Shown one piece after another: positions 23,401 through 32,900 of a stretch of 60,493 nucleotides of DNA; the first letter of the stretch is position 1, and each line of letters starts with the position of its first letter. The DNA lies in assembly GCA_905233915.1 (NCBI GenBank), contig CAJOFM010000013.1, forward strand, positions 1 to 60,493. Direction: 5' to 3'. The position numbers were made by a program, and so were the translations under genes. The notes below the pieces were generated by a model, which was given only the letters and a program-made list of their open reading frames with translations, was not told the DNA's origin and ran no database searches. This DNA is from an uncultured Muribaculaceae bacterium (GTDB lineage Bacteria > Bacteroidota > Bacteroidia > Bacteroidales > Muribaculaceae).

Positions 23401-25329
23401 CTACGGGAGGGCATTGATGCTGGCGGCCTTGACGGTGAAGAAGTTGTCGTTGTTGGTCTTCAGCAGGTTGTACTCGCTGTGATTGCCCCATGGTGCGGGT
23501 TTGTCCTCGATGAAGCAGTCTTCGCCGGTGTCGTTATCGGTGTATTGCTCGATGCGGGCTTGCCATGCACGGATTCGGGCCTGGGCCGATGCCCTGTTCA
23601 TCAATCCCTTGCTGTTATCTACCAATTCCTTGAGATAGGCTACATATTTGGCTTTAAAATCACTGTATTTCAGGATTCGGGCAATGAGTGGGTTGTTGTC
23701 ATTGCCCCAGTGGAGCGGGTCTTGACGTCCCGCATCACTTTGCACACCACAACGCAGGCTGGTGCCCAAGGTGTTGTCATAGTCATAGGGGATAAAGTAG
23801 AACTTATAGTCGTGCAGGTGCTTACTGTTGAAGTAGATGTAGTAGTTGTTGGCATTGTTCCAGTAATCGTCCCACATGCCCACGGCGACATTGACAGCAT
23901 AGGTCTTGAGCAACAGGTCCACGTCGGTTGCTGATTGTATCCAAGTGTAGAACTCGTTGTCGTTGAGGCGGCTCAGCTTGTTCATGAAGTCAATGAGCTG
24001 GACGCGGGCGCTGTCAAACTCAGCGGTCTGGGTCTCGAGCGTGTAGGCATGGCGGTCATCGGTGTCGTCGTCGTACCAGATGTCGCCATTGGGATTGTTG
24101 AGGCCAGCGGCGGCATTGCGACATTTCCACAGGTATCCCTTGCTGGACCCGAAGCGTGTCTCCCTGTCCTTGAGGTAACGTTTGTCGATGGGCTCAAGCA
24201 TCTCATAAACACCATAATAAGCCTCCTTGCTGTCGCCCTCGACATGGATCCACAGGCGGCAATACTGGTCGCGCACGGCGGTCCACACGCCCGCACGACG
24301 GAACAGGTCGTAGCAGAAGAGCTCGCGCACGTTGGCGGGGTCGTCCTTGAACCACTTGAGGTGCAACTTGCGCACATCCTGTATGGTGTGGGCGTCGTCA
24401 TCTTCATATTTGCGCAGGTTGATCCCTAAGTGGAAGTGATGCCAGTCGGTGTTGTCGCGTTGGTGCATTTGCCCGTTCCAACCCTCGGGTCGGCGACGCG
24501 AGGTGTTACCCTTGATGCGCAGCCCGACATCGTCAATGACCGTGGTCTCACCCTCCTTGACAAATGAGATACTTGCCATAACGTACTGGGTGGTGTAGGC
24601 ATTAGCATCATAGAGCGCCAACAGCCTGTTCCATTCATTGAGGCTGACGGAGAGGTGTATTTCGGGGATAACCTCATCATCCCACACATAGTCATATCCC
24701 TGCTTGACCGGCTTGGGCAGTTCGCCGCCCAAGATGTAATCGGTGAGCACGTTGACATCGGCGATGTTGATTTCGCTGTCATAGTTCACATCGGCCCGGT
24801 GGGTTGTGTCATAATCTGCTGCCTCGCCAAGCAGGATGTTGACGAGGGCGTTGAGGTCCGCCACATTGATTTCGCCGTCACCATTCACATCACCCACCAG
24901 GGTCGAGGGATCGGGACCCGATGGCTCGACATATTCCTTGACGTTGAACGAGAGGTTGTTGAGGTTGAAGGTGAAGGTGTAGTCGATGCCGTTTCCAGTG
25001 AATTTGTAGGAATGGTTGTTGTTGCTCTTTTGAGTGGTGTAGTTGTTACCTAGTGTCACCTCCTGGCTGCCGTTGCCGCTAGGGCCAAAACGGTAGTTGG
25101 CGTTAAAGACGTTCCAATCGTTGCCCAGCCCGTCGGCAAACACAAACCACACCGTGCCGCCCACATTGACAGTCAACGTGTAGATGCCGTTGCCAGTATC
25201 TGTCATCTCGACGCCGTTGCCAGGATTCCAGTCGCCGAAGGGGTGGTTACCGACCATATAAATGGCAGCCTGCACTGGCGAAAATGCCAGCACAAGCGCC
25301 ATGATGGTCAATGCATAATACTTATTCAT
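23401..25329 (-). CDS. Secreted CotH-kinase-family protein with internal dockerin-like repeats
   Basis: The 642-residue protein has a signal peptide (1-21), an N-terminal beta domain (about 22-132) resembling starch-binding/SusE-type modules (NHPFGDWNPGNGVEM), dockerin-like repeats DVNGDGEINVADL (147-159) and DVNYDSEINIADV (180-192), and a CotH-like protein kinase domain (about 220-642). The kinase part shows RIKGNTSRRR near 271, NNANNYYIY near 491 and the metal-binding FIPYDYDNTLG at 512-522. CotH of Bacillus spores phosphorylates coat proteins. Secreted CotH proteins joined to dockerins are known from cellulosome bacteria. The dockerin sits between two domains instead of at the end. Substrate unknown. 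Confidence 0.88.
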   Translation of the reverse strand: MNKYYALTIMALVLAFSPVQAAIYMVGNHPFGDWNPGNGVEMTDTGNGIYTLTVNVGGTVWFVFADGLGNDWNVFNANYRFGPSGNGSQEVTLGNNYTTQKSNNNHSYKFTGNGIDYTFTFNLNNLSFNVKEYVEPSGPDPSTLVGDVNGDGEINVADLNALVNILLGEAADYDTTHRADVNYDSEINIADVNVLTDYILGGELPKPVKQGYDYVWDDEVIPEIHLSVSLNEWNRLLALYDANAYTTQYVMASISFVKEGETTVIDDVGLRIKGNTSRRRPEGWNGQMHQRDNTDWHHFHLGINLRKYEDDDAHTIQDVRKLHLKWFKDDPANVRELFCYDLFRRAGVWTAVRDQYCRLWIHVEGDSKEAYYGVYEMLEPIDKRYLKDRETRFGSSKGYLWKCRNAAAGLNNPNGDIWYDDDTDDRHAYTLETQTAEFDSARVQLIDFMNKLSRLNDNEFYTWIQSATDVDLLLKTYAVNVAVGMWDDYWNNANNYYIYFNSKHLHDYKFYFIPYDYDNTLGTSLRCGVQSDAGRQDPLHWGNDNNPLIARILKYSDFKAKYVAYLKELVDNSKGLMNRASAQARIRAWQARIEQYTDNDTGEDCFIEDKPAPWGNHSEYNLLKTNNDNFFTVKAASINALP

Positions 25330-25380
25330 CTCTTGAACTTTGGTGAGGGGAAACTAGACTATCTAGATTGTCCAGATGCT

Positions 25381-25899
25381 CTAGTCTTTATCGTACCAGG
25401 TCGAGTACATCAGGTAGTTCTTGGCGATCTTCACGTTGATTTCGCTGGCCTGACTAGGGTCAACCATCTTCTTGAATTTCGCGGGACTGCCTGCCCACAA
25501 CTCATGGGGACCTACCTTGGTGCCGCCCAGCACGACGCTGCCGGCAGCGATGATGGCACCCTCGCCAATCTCGGCGTGGTCAAGGATGATGCTGCCCATG
25601 CCGATGAGGGCCATGTCGCCGATTTTGGCACCATGCACGACCACGTTGTGGCCGATGGAAACGTCGTTGCCGATTTCGGTGACCGATTTCTCATATAATG
25701 TGTGGATAACCGCATTGTCCTGGATGTTGACGCGGTTACCGATGGTGATGGTGTTCACGTCGCCTCGCAGCACGGCGTTGAACCAGATGCTGCAGTCGTC
25801 GCCCATGGTCACATCGCCCACGACGACGGCGCTGTCGGCCAGGAAACAATTCTTTCCAATCTTGGGGTCGAAGCCCCTAACTGTCTTGATGATAGCCAT
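25381..25899 (-). CDS. Gamma-class carbonic anhydrase family protein (hexapeptide repeat)
   Basis: The 172-residue protein forms a left-handed beta-helix of isoleucine/valine-rich hexapeptides (about 12-135). It carries the metal-site histidines of the gamma carbonic anhydrase group in NAVIHTLYEK, SIGHNVVVHG and the arginine-containing NAVLRGDV. YrdA-like members are trimeric; several bind zinc, but enzymatic activity is often unproven. It is followed 51 bases later on the same strand by the CotH gene, and the leader upstream holds low-complexity GGTTA repeats. Confidence 0.88.
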   Translation of the reverse strand: MAIIKTVRGFDPKIGKNCFLADSAVVVGDVTMGDDCSIWFNAVLRGDVNTITIGNRVNIQDNAVIHTLYEKSVTEIGNDVSIGHNVVVHGAKIGDMALIGMGSIILDHAEIGEGAIIAAGSVVLGGTKVGPHELWAGSPAKFKKMVDPSQASEINVKIAKNYLMYSTWYDKD

Positions 25900-25938
25900 T
25901 GTTATAGGTTAAAGGTTACTGGTTAATGTTTAGTGGGT

Positions 25939-25953
25939 CGTGGCAGAGCCACG
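25939..25953. repeat. REP-like hairpin CGTGGC-AGA-GCCACG
   Basis: A perfect 6-bp stem with a three-base purine loop in the 81-base gap between the carbonic anhydrase and aminopeptidase genes, both on the minus strand. Confidence 0.5.
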
Positions 25954-25980
25954 GCACGGTAAACTTTGAAAATTCTTCTT

Positions 25981-27762
25981 TTAAATCTCACGGGTTTTGT
26001 TGGCGAGCCAAGCGGCCTCGTCGGCGTTGAGCAGCGGGGTGATGCGCTCGCGCACCATGCGGTGGTAGTCGTTGATTTGAGCTACTTCCTCGTCTGTCAG
26101 CATCGAGCGGTCGATGAGCTCCAGGTCATAGGGGTAGAGCGTCAATGGCTCAAAGGTGAGGAAATTGCCGAACTCCTCGGTCTTCTCGGCCTCTACAGTG
26201 AGCAGCAGGTTCTCGGTGCGAATGCCATACTCGCCTGTCTTGTACAGGCCGGGCTCGTTGCTGGTGATCATGCCGGGGACAAGTTTCACGTCAACAAGGT
26301 TGGTGCGGATGCTTTGGGGACCCTCATGGCAACCCAGGAAGTGACCCACACCGTGGCCGGTACCGTGGCCATAGGTCATGGCCTCCTGCCACAGCGGCAT
26401 GCGGGCGAGCACGTCGAGTTGGCAACCGGTGGTGCCAACGGGGAACTTGGCGCGTTGCAGTGCCAGGTGACCCTTGAGCACGAGGGTGAAGTCGTGTTTC
26501 TCTTGCGGAGTGGGGTTGCCCAGGGTGATGGTGCGGGTGATGTCGGTGGTACCGTCAAGGTATTGGCCGCCACTATCGACGAGCAGGATACCCTCGCCAT
26601 GCAGCGTCGAAGCGCTCTCGTCGGTGGCCTCGTAGTGCACAATGGCACCGTGCTCCTTGTAACCGCAGATCATCGCAAAACTGTCCTCACGGTACAAATT
26701 CTGCTGGGCGCGGAATTCCTGCCCCTTGGTCCACACGTCCACCTCATTGATGGTGCCAGTGGGAGCCATCTTCTCAATCCACATGAACAGACGCACAAGG
26801 GCGGCGCCGTCACGCTCCATTGCGTGGCGGAAGCCCTCGATCTGCACCTCGTTCTTGATGCACTTGAGGTCGGTGATGGGCGAACGGTAGTAAACCTTCT
26901 GGCAGGGCAGGGCGTTGGCCAACGTGTCGCTCACGCGGTTGGGGTCGATGAGCACCACCTCGTGCTCGTTGACGCGTTCCAGGAAGTGCACGATGTCGTC
27001 ATAGTTACGCACCCTCACACCACAGTCCTTGAGGTGCTGGCGCACCTCGTCGGTCACCTTGTTCTCATCGATAAAGAGATCCTTGTTGCCACGTGAAATG
27101 TAGGCATAGGCGATAACCACGGGCGTGAAGTCCACATCATTGCCGCGCAGGTTGAGCAACCAGGCGATGTCATCCAGACCGGTCACCAGCATGGCGGTGG
27201 CATCGTTATCCTCGAGCACCTTGAGCAGGCGCTCAATTTTCTCGGTAGCCTCCTGGCCAGCATACTGCACATCATGGACAAAGGCGGGCTCACTGGGGCG
27301 TGCGGGGCGGTCGGCCCAAATCTTGTCGGCGGGTTGGAACTCGGTAGCGAGCATAAAGCCGTTCTCACCGCAGAATCGCTCCAGCTGATTGGCCTCCTGG
27401 GCATTATACAGCATGCCGTCGATAGCGATGACCGAGTCCTCCTCGAGCACCTGTTGCAGCCACTCGTGGATGGTGGGGTCGTTACCCATGTTTTCCTTCA
27501 TCATCACAAAGCCGCTGTCTTGAAGTTCTATTTCGGCCTGCAGGAAGTAGCGGGAGTCGGTCCATAAGGCTGCCTGGTCGAGGGTTACGACAGCCGTGCC
27601 GTTACTGCCGGTAAAACCGCTGATCCAGTCGCGGAACTTCCAGTGGTCACAGATGTATTCACTCTGGTGCGGGTCGGTGCCGGGAATGATGACGGCATCG
27701 ACGTTCAGGCGGCGCATCTCCTCGCGCAACGCCTCAAGGTGAGAAAAAGTCTCTTTACTCAT
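25981..27762 (-). CDS. Xaa-Pro aminopeptidase (peptidase M24B)
   Basis: The 593-residue protein has the three-part layout of the large aminopeptidase P: two creatinase-like N-terminal domains and a C-terminal pita-bread metallopeptidase domain. Metal ligands are visible as the aspartates in LLVDSGGQYLDGTTDITRT, the histidine in GHGTGHGVGHFLGCHEGP, and glutamates in TSNEPGLYKTGEYGIRTEN. It cleaves the N-terminal residue before proline and needs two manganese ions. There is no signal peptide, so it is cytoplasmic. A well-spaced minus-strand promoter lies just upstream. Confidence 0.94.
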   Translation of the reverse strand: MSKETFSHLEALREEMRRLNVDAVIIPGTDPHQSEYICDHWKFRDWISGFTGSNGTAVVTLDQAALWTDSRYFLQAEIELQDSGFVMMKENMGNDPTIHEWLQQVLEEDSVIAIDGMLYNAQEANQLERFCGENGFMLATEFQPADKIWADRPARPSEPAFVHDVQYAGQEATEKIERLLKVLEDNDATAMLVTGLDDIAWLLNLRGNDVDFTPVVIAYAYISRGNKDLFIDENKVTDEVRQHLKDCGVRVRNYDDIVHFLERVNEHEVVLIDPNRVSDTLANALPCQKVYYRSPITDLKCIKNEVQIEGFRHAMERDGAALVRLFMWIEKMAPTGTINEVDVWTKGQEFRAQQNLYREDSFAMICGYKEHGAIVHYEATDESASTLHGEGILLVDSGGQYLDGTTDITRTITLGNPTPQEKHDFTLVLKGHLALQRAKFPVGTTGCQLDVLARMPLWQEAMTYGHGTGHGVGHFLGCHEGPQSIRTNLVDVKLVPGMITSNEPGLYKTGEYGIRTENLLLTVEAEKTEEFGNFLTFEPLTLYPYDLELIDRSMLTDEEVAQINDYHRMVRERITPLLNADEAAWLANKTREI

Positions 27763-27806
27763 TGTTTGTATAGATTATTTAATTTGTTTGCTAATAAAAC
27801 GATTGG

Positions 27807-27837
27807 CAAAGTTACAATTTTTATAAGGTGGTGCAAA
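27807..27837 (-). promoter_or_regulatory. Promoter of the Xaa-Pro aminopeptidase
   Basis: Minus strand: -33 TTTG (27834-27837), 19-base spacer, -7 TAACTTTG (27807-27814). Confidence 0.7.
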
Positions 27838-27906
27838 ATCATGCTTCACCTTTTTTCAAAAAGTGAGAAAATGGGGGAAAAATGTGGGGCCTATCGTGAA
27901 AATAAT

Positions 27907-27914
27907 TATCTTTG
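27907..27914 (+). promoter_or_regulatory. -7 box of nadE
   Basis: TATCTTTG, 32 bases before the ATG. The -33 region is GTGG-rich and unclear. Confidence 0.55.
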
Positions 27915-27946
27915 CAGGTTAAAGTAAAAGTTAAGATAGCAAGGAT

Positions 27947-29935
27947 ATGGCAAAGAAAGTCAATAAAGCGGTGACCGACTATGGTCTAGTGCGTGTGGCA
28001 GCGGTTGTGCCTCAAGTGAATGTGGCCGACGTGGAAGGTAATCTGGCGCACATTATGGATAGCTTGGACGAGGCGGTGAAAGCCGGTGCGCACGTTGTGG
28101 CATTCCCCGAGCTGTGTGTGACGGGCTACACGTGTGCCGACCTGTTTGGCAACGAGCTGCTGCTGGATGCCGCCGAACAGGCATTAGTCACATTGTGCGA
28201 CCATTACGAGGACACGCCGGTGATGGCTGTCGTGGGTGCCCCGTTGCGTTGCAGTGGCCACCTGTTCAATTGCGCCGTGGTCATCAACCGTGGCGAGATG
28301 TGGGTGGTGCCTAAGACCTATATCCCTAATTATAAAGAGTTTTACGAGAAGCGCTGGTTCACCACGAGCAATATCACGGCTATTGCCGGCAAGGACAGTA
28401 TCGTGATGGGCGAGAGGGAAGTGCCTTTCGGGACGCACATGATATTTGAGGCTGGCCGGGCTCGTGTAGCCATCGAGATATGCGAGGACTTGTGGGTGCC
28501 CGCACCGCCCAGCAGCATTGCCGCCATCAACGGTGCCAATGTGATTGTGAACCTGTCGGCCAGCAATGAGCTGATCGGCAAGCACACCTACCTGATGGAC
28601 CTCATCAAGCACCAGAGCGCACACTGCATCGCCGCCTACGTCTATGCTTCTTGCGGCTACGGCGAGTCGACGACCGACCTGGTGTTTGGCGGTAACGCCG
28701 TGATTGCCGAGAATGGCAAGATGCTCGCCGAGGGTCAGCGTTTCTCCACCAAGCCCCAGATGTCCATTGCTGACATCGATATTGCAGCCCTGGAGAATGA
28801 GCGCCGCGTGAACGGCAGCTTTGCCGACAGCATGGTGCAGTTCGGCACCCCATTCGAGCACATTGACATGACGGTGGCTGGGCCGTTGGATTATGAGAAG
28901 ACGGATTTGTTGCGCCCCGTGCGTCGCCTGCCCTTCGTCCCCGCCGAGGATGACCGCTTGAATGCCCGTTGCGAGGAGATCATCGCCATTCAGACCGAGG
29001 GCCTGATGCGCCGCTTGGAATTCACTGGCATCAAAACGATAGTCGTGGGTGTGTCGGGCGGACTCGACTCGACACTCGCCCTGCTTGTAGCTGTGCGTGC
29101 CTTTGACCGCATGGGCCGTGACCGCAAGGATATTCATGCCATCACCATGCCGGGTTTCGGCACCACCGACCGCACCTATACCAACGCTTGCGCGATGGTC
29201 AAGTCGCTGGGCGTAACCTTGCACGAGATCAGCATAGCAGCCGCTGTGACCCAGCATTTCAAGGACATCGGCCATGACGCCAAGAACCATGATGTGACCT
29301 ACGAGAACAGCCAGGCGCGTGAGCGCACCCAGATTTTGATGGACTTCTCCAACAAGGTGAACGGTCTCGTGTTGGGCACGGGCGACCTGTCGGAGTTGGC
29401 TCTTGGTTGGGCAACCTACAACGGCGACCACATGTCGATGTACAACGTCAACGTGAGCATCCCCAAGACGCTGGTTCGCCACCTAGTGCGCTGGTTCGCC
29501 GCATCGCTCAATGACCGCACCAAGAAAGGGAAGGCCATCCACGATACCCTGATTGACGTGCTTGACACGCCCATCAGCCCCGAGTTGACGCCTGCCGCCA
29601 AGGATGGCACTATCCTGCAGGTGACCGAGGATATCGTTGGCCCCTATGAACTGCACGATTTCTTCCTGTACAATATGCTGCGTTATGGCTTCACGCCCGC
29701 CAAGTTGTACTTGTTGGCGCGCAAGGCCTTCAAGGGCGAGTATGACAACGCGACCGTCAAGAAGTGGTTGCGCACCTTCATTCGCCGCTTCTTTGCCCAG
29801 CAATTCAAGCGCAGTTGCTTGCCCGACGGCCCCAAGGTGGGTAGCGTGTCGCTCTCGCCGCGTGGCGACTGGCGCATGCCCAGCGATGCCTCGTCCCGCT
29901 TGTGGATAGCCCAATGTGACCAGTTGGCTGATTAG
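27947..29935 (+). CDS. nadE: Glutamine-dependent NAD+ synthetase
   Basis: The 662-residue two-domain enzyme makes NAD from nicotinate adenine dinucleotide, ATP and glutamine. The nitrilase-type glutaminase domain (about 15-290) has the Glu55-Lys123-Cys179 triad, in FPELCVTGY, PKTYIPNYKEF and EICEDLW. The synthetase domain has the P-loop SGGLDS at 370-375, GLVLGTGDLSELALGW and the C-terminal HDFFLYNMLRYGF segment. Length fits the bacterial long form. tamB starts 64 bases later and may be partly read through. Confidence 0.96.
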   Translation: MAKKVNKAVTDYGLVRVAAVVPQVNVADVEGNLAHIMDSLDEAVKAGAHVVAFPELCVTGYTCADLFGNELLLDAAEQALVTLCDHYEDTPVMAVVGAPLRCSGHLFNCAVVINRGEMWVVPKTYIPNYKEFYEKRWFTTSNITAIAGKDSIVMGEREVPFGTHMIFEAGRARVAIEICEDLWVPAPPSSIAAINGANVIVNLSASNELIGKHTYLMDLIKHQSAHCIAAYVYASCGYGESTTDLVFGGNAVIAENGKMLAEGQRFSTKPQMSIADIDIAALENERRVNGSFADSMVQFGTPFEHIDMTVAGPLDYEKTDLLRPVRRLPFVPAEDDRLNARCEEIIAIQTEGLMRRLEFTGIKTIVVGVSGGLDSTLALLVAVRAFDRMGRDRKDIHAITMPGFGTTDRTYTNACAMVKSLGVTLHEISIAAAVTQHFKDIGHDAKNHDVTYENSQARERTQILMDFSNKVNGLVLGTGDLSELALGWATYNGDHMSMYNVNVSIPKTLVRHLVRWFAASLNDRTKKGKAIHDTLIDVLDTPISPELTPAAKDGTILQVTEDIVGPYELHDFFLYNMLRYGFTPAKLYLLARKAFKGEYDNATVKKWLRTFIRRFFAQQFKRSCLPDGPKVGSVSLSPRGDWRMPSDASSRLWIAQCDQLAD

Positions 29936-29999
29936 GTTTTCGGGTTTGAAAACTGAGTTGGCACTGGATTTGCACATGAGAAACGAAATCAAGGGGTAA

Positions 30000-32900
30000 A
30001 TGAACTTTTCAAGAGGAACATACAACGTGTTGCGCAGTGTGGTAGTAACCACGCTGATAACCGTTGTTGCCCTTATCGCACTTGCTAATGTGCTGCTCCT
30101 TTCACCGCCGGTGCAGTCATGGTTATGTGCCAAGGGGGAGAAGGCGTTAAGTGAATTCCTCAATACCGAGGTCAGCATCGGCTCGGTATCGATAACGCCG
30201 TTTAACCAGGTCGAGCTGAAGGATGTGCAAGTCCATGACCAGCAGGGCAGTTCCCTGCTCACCATCGACAAACTGGGTGCCGGTATCAGCCTCAAGGATT
30301 TGATTGCCGACCACCGTATTGTTGTCACCTATGGAGAAATTATCGGGCTGAATGGTCATGTGACGCGGCCCGATAAGGACAGCCCCACCAATGTGCAGTT
30401 CATCATCGATGCCTTCAAACCCAAGGAGGACAAGCCGCCCAAGCCTTTTGACGTTCAGGTCAAGACCCTGGTCGTGCGCCAGTCGGCATTGACCTATGAC
30501 GTGTTGGACCAGCCTCACAAGCATGACCGCCTCGATGTCAATCATTTGGCCGTTAGCAACTTGCGGGCTGACGTGGCCTTGCCGCAACTCAAGAATAACG
30601 ACTTCGACATCCGTGTCAAGAGACTCTCCTTTGATGAGGCTAGTGGTCTGTCGCTGAAGCGCTTGTCCACCGATGTCCATATTACCGATAATGCCCTCGA
30701 TATTAAAGACATCAAGTTGCAGATGCCGCACAGCGACATCCGCTTGGACGACCTGCATGTCGAGTACTCATCGCTCAAGAACCTTGGAAACGAGTTGGCC
30801 AATATGCCGCTGCGCGTGAGAACACCTGGCAGCACCATCACGCCATCGGATTTCGCCGCCCTGGCGCCTCAACTCAAGCAGTTCGACAATCCCTTGCAGA
30901 TAACCACGACCGTCGTGCGTGACGGCAGGCGCATCGAGGTGCCCGAGTTGGACTTGCTTTCCAGCGACGGAGCCTTGTCGCTTAATGCCCGCGGTGGTAT
31001 CACCTTGCCTACTCAGGGCGGTTACCATTCACTGGATCTGGACCGCATTGATCTAGATGTGAAGTCCGCCAAGATGTCCCAGCTCATGAGCCTTGTGCCG
31101 GGTTTGTCGGCACAGGCGCGTGAGGTCATCTCACGTTGTGGCAATATCACAGTTGACGGCGAATTGCATAACACGCCCAGCAAAACGAGTTTCAACGGCA
31201 AGCTGGGGACCTCATTAGGTAATGCCGACCTCAACGGTACCATGGCGCAACAGCAGGGAACAAACCGCTTCACGGGCCACGTTAAGAGCGACGGCCTGCA
31301 GTTGGGTACACTGCTTGGCAAACATGACCTGCTCGACCAGGTCGCCATCGATGCCCAGGTCGATGCCCTGCTCAAGGGTGGCGACGTTTCGGGTCACCTG
31401 CAGGGCCATATCCCATTCATTGACTTCAAGGGAACCCGCTATCATGACATCACCGCCGATGTTGACAAGCAGGGCAACAACTTCATGGGCACATTGGCCA
31501 TGAATGATGCCAACGGACGAGTCAATATTGACGGTAAAGCCTTGCTTGACGGCCCCAACTCCAACTATGACCTGAACATCAAGACCGATGGCTTGAACCT
31601 GGCCCGCCTGGGACTCTCGGGAAAGTATCCTAACCACAGGCTGGATGCCACCGCCACCGCCTCGTTCTGGGGCAATTCGCTCGATAATATCTCGGGTCAC
31701 GTGAGATTAAATGATGTCTCATTCCTTGACGGACAGGGCAAGGGGCTGCAATTCAATGAACTGCAGTTGAATGCCGACAACAACGGTTATGAAAAGGTCA
31801 TTGACATTGAGAGTGATCACCTCAATGGCTTTATATCGGGCCAATATGATTTCAAGACGATTGTGCCCACGGTGAAGCACATGTTGTCAGGCGCGTTTCC
31901 CGAGTACTTTGGCGACTACGCCAGCTATAGTCATGGTGGCCAACCCAATGACGTGAGGCTCAACTTCGTCATCAACCCCGACGATGAACTCCACGAGATG
32001 CTCAAGTTGCCGGTCAAGTTGGCTTACCGCACCATTGTCGAGGCTAACCTGAACGAGAGCGACACCACATTTGACCTCGTGGTTGACGCGCCACTGATGG
32101 TTCAAGGCAATAAGGTTATTGAGCAGACCCGTCTGCTCGTTGAACTGGACAGCCTCACCAATAGGGTCGTGCTTAATGCCCAGTCGCGTTATCCTGCCAA
32201 GAACGGCATGATTGACCTCAATCTGGATGCCGGCGGACAGGATAACCGCATCGACGCCAACCTGTCATGGCGCATGCCGTTTGAACATGATTTCCATGGC
32301 AACTTGAACGTGTCGGGCCTGATTGACCGCAGTAACGATGGTGGCTTGAAAGCCGACATCGACATCCATCCGTCGCAACTGGTGTTCAACGACACCATTT
32401 GGCAGGTGGAAAAGGGCCATGTGGGCATTGGCAATGGAGTGGTGACGGTCAATAATGTGGCGGGTGGCCATGGTGACCAGTACATCCACATCAACGGCAA
32501 GGTGTCGCATGATCCCGATGACGAGTTGTGCCTGGAGCTGAATGACGTGAACCTGGACTATGTGTTCGGAACACTTGCCATCGACCATGTGGACTTTGGC
32601 GGCAGGGCGACCAGCAAGGTCTATGCCAGCGACCTGATGTCGGGCTCGCCCCGCCTGTACACCCCGAGCCTGTTCATCAAGAACATTACCTATAATGATG
32701 CCTGTCTGGGTGATTTTGACATTAAGGCCGAGTTTGACAACGCTACCAAGGGCATCCTTGTCGAGGGTGGCATCGCCCAGCCCAATGGCAAGTACACCTC
32801 GCTTGACGGTGGCATCTATATCGGCGACGACTCGTTGTACATCGAGTTTGGTGCCGACCACGCCAATATCGCGTTCTTGAAGCCCTATATGGAGGCATTC

